In this document: piece after piece, positions 5,389 through 6,147 of the stretch
Layout: every line of letters starts with the position of its first letter
How positions within the stretch are numbered: position 1 is the first letter of the stretch
The notes under the pieces: model-generated
What the model was told of the DNA's origin: nothing
Seen by the model: the letters and a program-made list of their open reading frames with translations, nothing else
Database searches by the model: none
Translations under genes and position numbers: made by a program
Source of the DNA: an uncultured Eubacteriales bacterium
GTDB lineage: Bacteria > Bacillota > Clostridia > Oscillospirales > QAMX01
NCBI GenBank assembly: GCA_900551265.1
Contig: URVL01000139.1
Location: forward strand, 1 to 6,147
Direction: 5' to 3'
Length of the DNA: 6,147 nucleotides

Positions 5389-6147
5389 TTACGCATCCTC
5401 CTCAAACAGGTCCCGCAGCTTCTGCGTCAGGCTGTGTTCACGGGCCACAATGCGGCAGGCAATATCATCGGCCGGCTCAATAGGCTTGTACTCATAAAAT
5501 ACACGAGTAAAAGGAATTTCATAGCCCACCTTGGTCTTGCCGCTGTCCGCCCAGGCGTCCGGGTTATAGGGCAGAACTTCCTCACGCATATAGTCGTCGA
5601 TGTCTTTTTCCAGCGGGATGTTTTCCGTATCACGCTTGGCAGCGTCGGCTAGCGGCTTGCCGCGCTTGAGCACCTTGCTGCCATCGCTGTTGTACAGCGG
5701 GGTCTCGACCACGACCTTGTTATAGCCAAAGGTCACGCTGTCCAGCACCTTGCTTTTGCAGATAAGGCGCTGGCCTTCCGGCGTCTGTACCGTATACGTT
5801 TCGCTGCGGTACTCGCCATACGCGCGCACAATCAGTTCGCGGCAGGCGTCGGTAATGTCCGCGCGCTTATTGCCGATGGGTTTGCGGCGGGGTTCGTAGC
5901 ACCCGCTGGCGTCAATCAGCTGCACTTTGCCAATGTGCTCCTGCGGCTTGTTTTTGGTGACAATCCAAACATAGGTCGCAATACCGGTGTTGTAAAAACT
6001 GTTATTGGGCAGTTGGACGATGGCGTCCAGCCAGTCGTTCTCAATCAAATACTGGCGGATTTTGCTCTGGCCGGAGCCGGCGTCGCCGGTGAACAGGCTG
6101 GAGCCGTTCTGGATGATGGCCATGCGGCCGGTGTCCTTCAGCTTTTT
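5389..6147 (-). CDS. hsdM: Type I restriction-modification methylase HsdM, C-terminal part
   Basis: The C-terminal 252 residues of a type I N6-adenine methyltransferase subunit, open to the right edge. The frame continues upstream of the internal Met at 6123 as KKLKDTGR. Recognisable late-HsdM blocks are LKDTGRMAIIQNGSSLFTGD, then IRQYLIENDWLDAIVQLPNN, SFYNTGIATYVWIVTKNKP, GKVQLIDASGC, and a C-terminal YNPDAWADSGKTKVGYEIPF segment with FTRVFYEYKP, which contacts HsdS in known complexes. The SAM-binding and NPPY/F catalytic motifs should lie upstream, outside the window, so activity cannot be judged. HsdM methylates adenine in the target chosen by HsdS and is required by HsdR for cleavage. It ends LFEEDA-TAA, and the GAGGAGGAT encoding EED doubles as the ribosome binding site of the next gene, 1 nt away. 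The GC-rich composition resembles the left-end genes rather than the middle ones. Confidence 0.95.
   Translation of the reverse strand, partial: KKLKDTGRMAIIQNGSSLFTGDAGSGQSKIRQYLIENDWLDAIVQLPNNSFYNTGIATYVWIVTKNKPQEHIGKVQLIDASGCYEPRRKPIGNKRADITDACRELIVRAYGEYRSETYTVQTPEGQRLICKSKVLDSVTFGYNKVVVETPLYNSDGSKVLKRGKPLADAAKRDTENIPLEKDIDDYMREEVLPYNPDAWADSGKTKVGYEIPFTRVFYEYKPIEPADDIACRIVAREHSLTQKLRDLFEEDA
5397..5402 (-). promoter_or_regulatory. Shine-Dalgarno AGGAGG deciding the nuclease start
   Basis: A perfect AGGAGG on the minus strand, inside the last codons of hsdM. It is 9 nt from the ATG at 5387 but directly abuts an ATG at 5396, and it would be coding if the TTG at 5405 were used. The ATG at 5387 is therefore preferred. 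Confidence 0.75.

Overview
The window looks like a stretch of a phage-defence island from a Gram-positive gut anaerobe, most plausibly a Clostridia or Oscillospiraceae-type Firmicute. That guess rests on GC-rich flanks with strong AGGAGG-type ribosome binding sites, and on a DUF3990 gene followed by a DUF3791-like gene, a pair I associate with such genomes. Species cannot be told from this sequence alone. Every gene I can support lies on the minus strand, so the transcription order runs from high to low coordinates.

Layout in transcription order: (1) the C-terminal part of a type I restriction-modification methylase, HsdM, entering from the right edge (6147-5389). (2) A DUF1016/YhcG-type PD-(D/E)XK nuclease (5387-4311), 1 nt after the hsdM stop. 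(3) A complete two-TRD specificity subunit, HsdS (4276-2990). (4) A small protein with two membrane helices and a soluble tail, resembling SieB superinfection-exclusion proteins (2975-2373). (5) A 454-residue ApeA-like protein with a C-terminal HEPN RNase motif, R-N-D-I-T-H (2304-940). (6) A DUF3990 protein, a putative ADP-ribosyltransferase-fold protein (893-429). (7) A DUF3791-like protein, overlapping the previous gene by 11 nt and running off the left edge (439-1). No hsdR is visible and it may lie outside the window. There are no tRNA or rRNA genes, no CRISPR array, and no transposase or integrase. No gap between genes exceeds about 70 nt.

How the genes may work together: HsdM and HsdS form the modification complex, with HsdS setting the DNA target. 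The DUF1016 nuclease sits between them as a frequent accessory of hsd loci. The membrane protein and the HEPN protein behind hsdS look like an added abortive-infection layer, analogous in position to PrrC or RloC RNases carried in hsd operons. The DUF3990/DUF3791-like pair is a separate, tightly coupled module. Base composition is mosaic: the hsdM end and the DUF3990/DUF3791-like end are GC-rich, and the HEPN and membrane-protein genes are clearly AT-richer. This suggests insertion of separately acquired cargo.

The most striking sequence structure is a perfect 13-bp-arm palindrome with a 3-nt loop (5052-5080) inside the DUF1016 nuclease gene.
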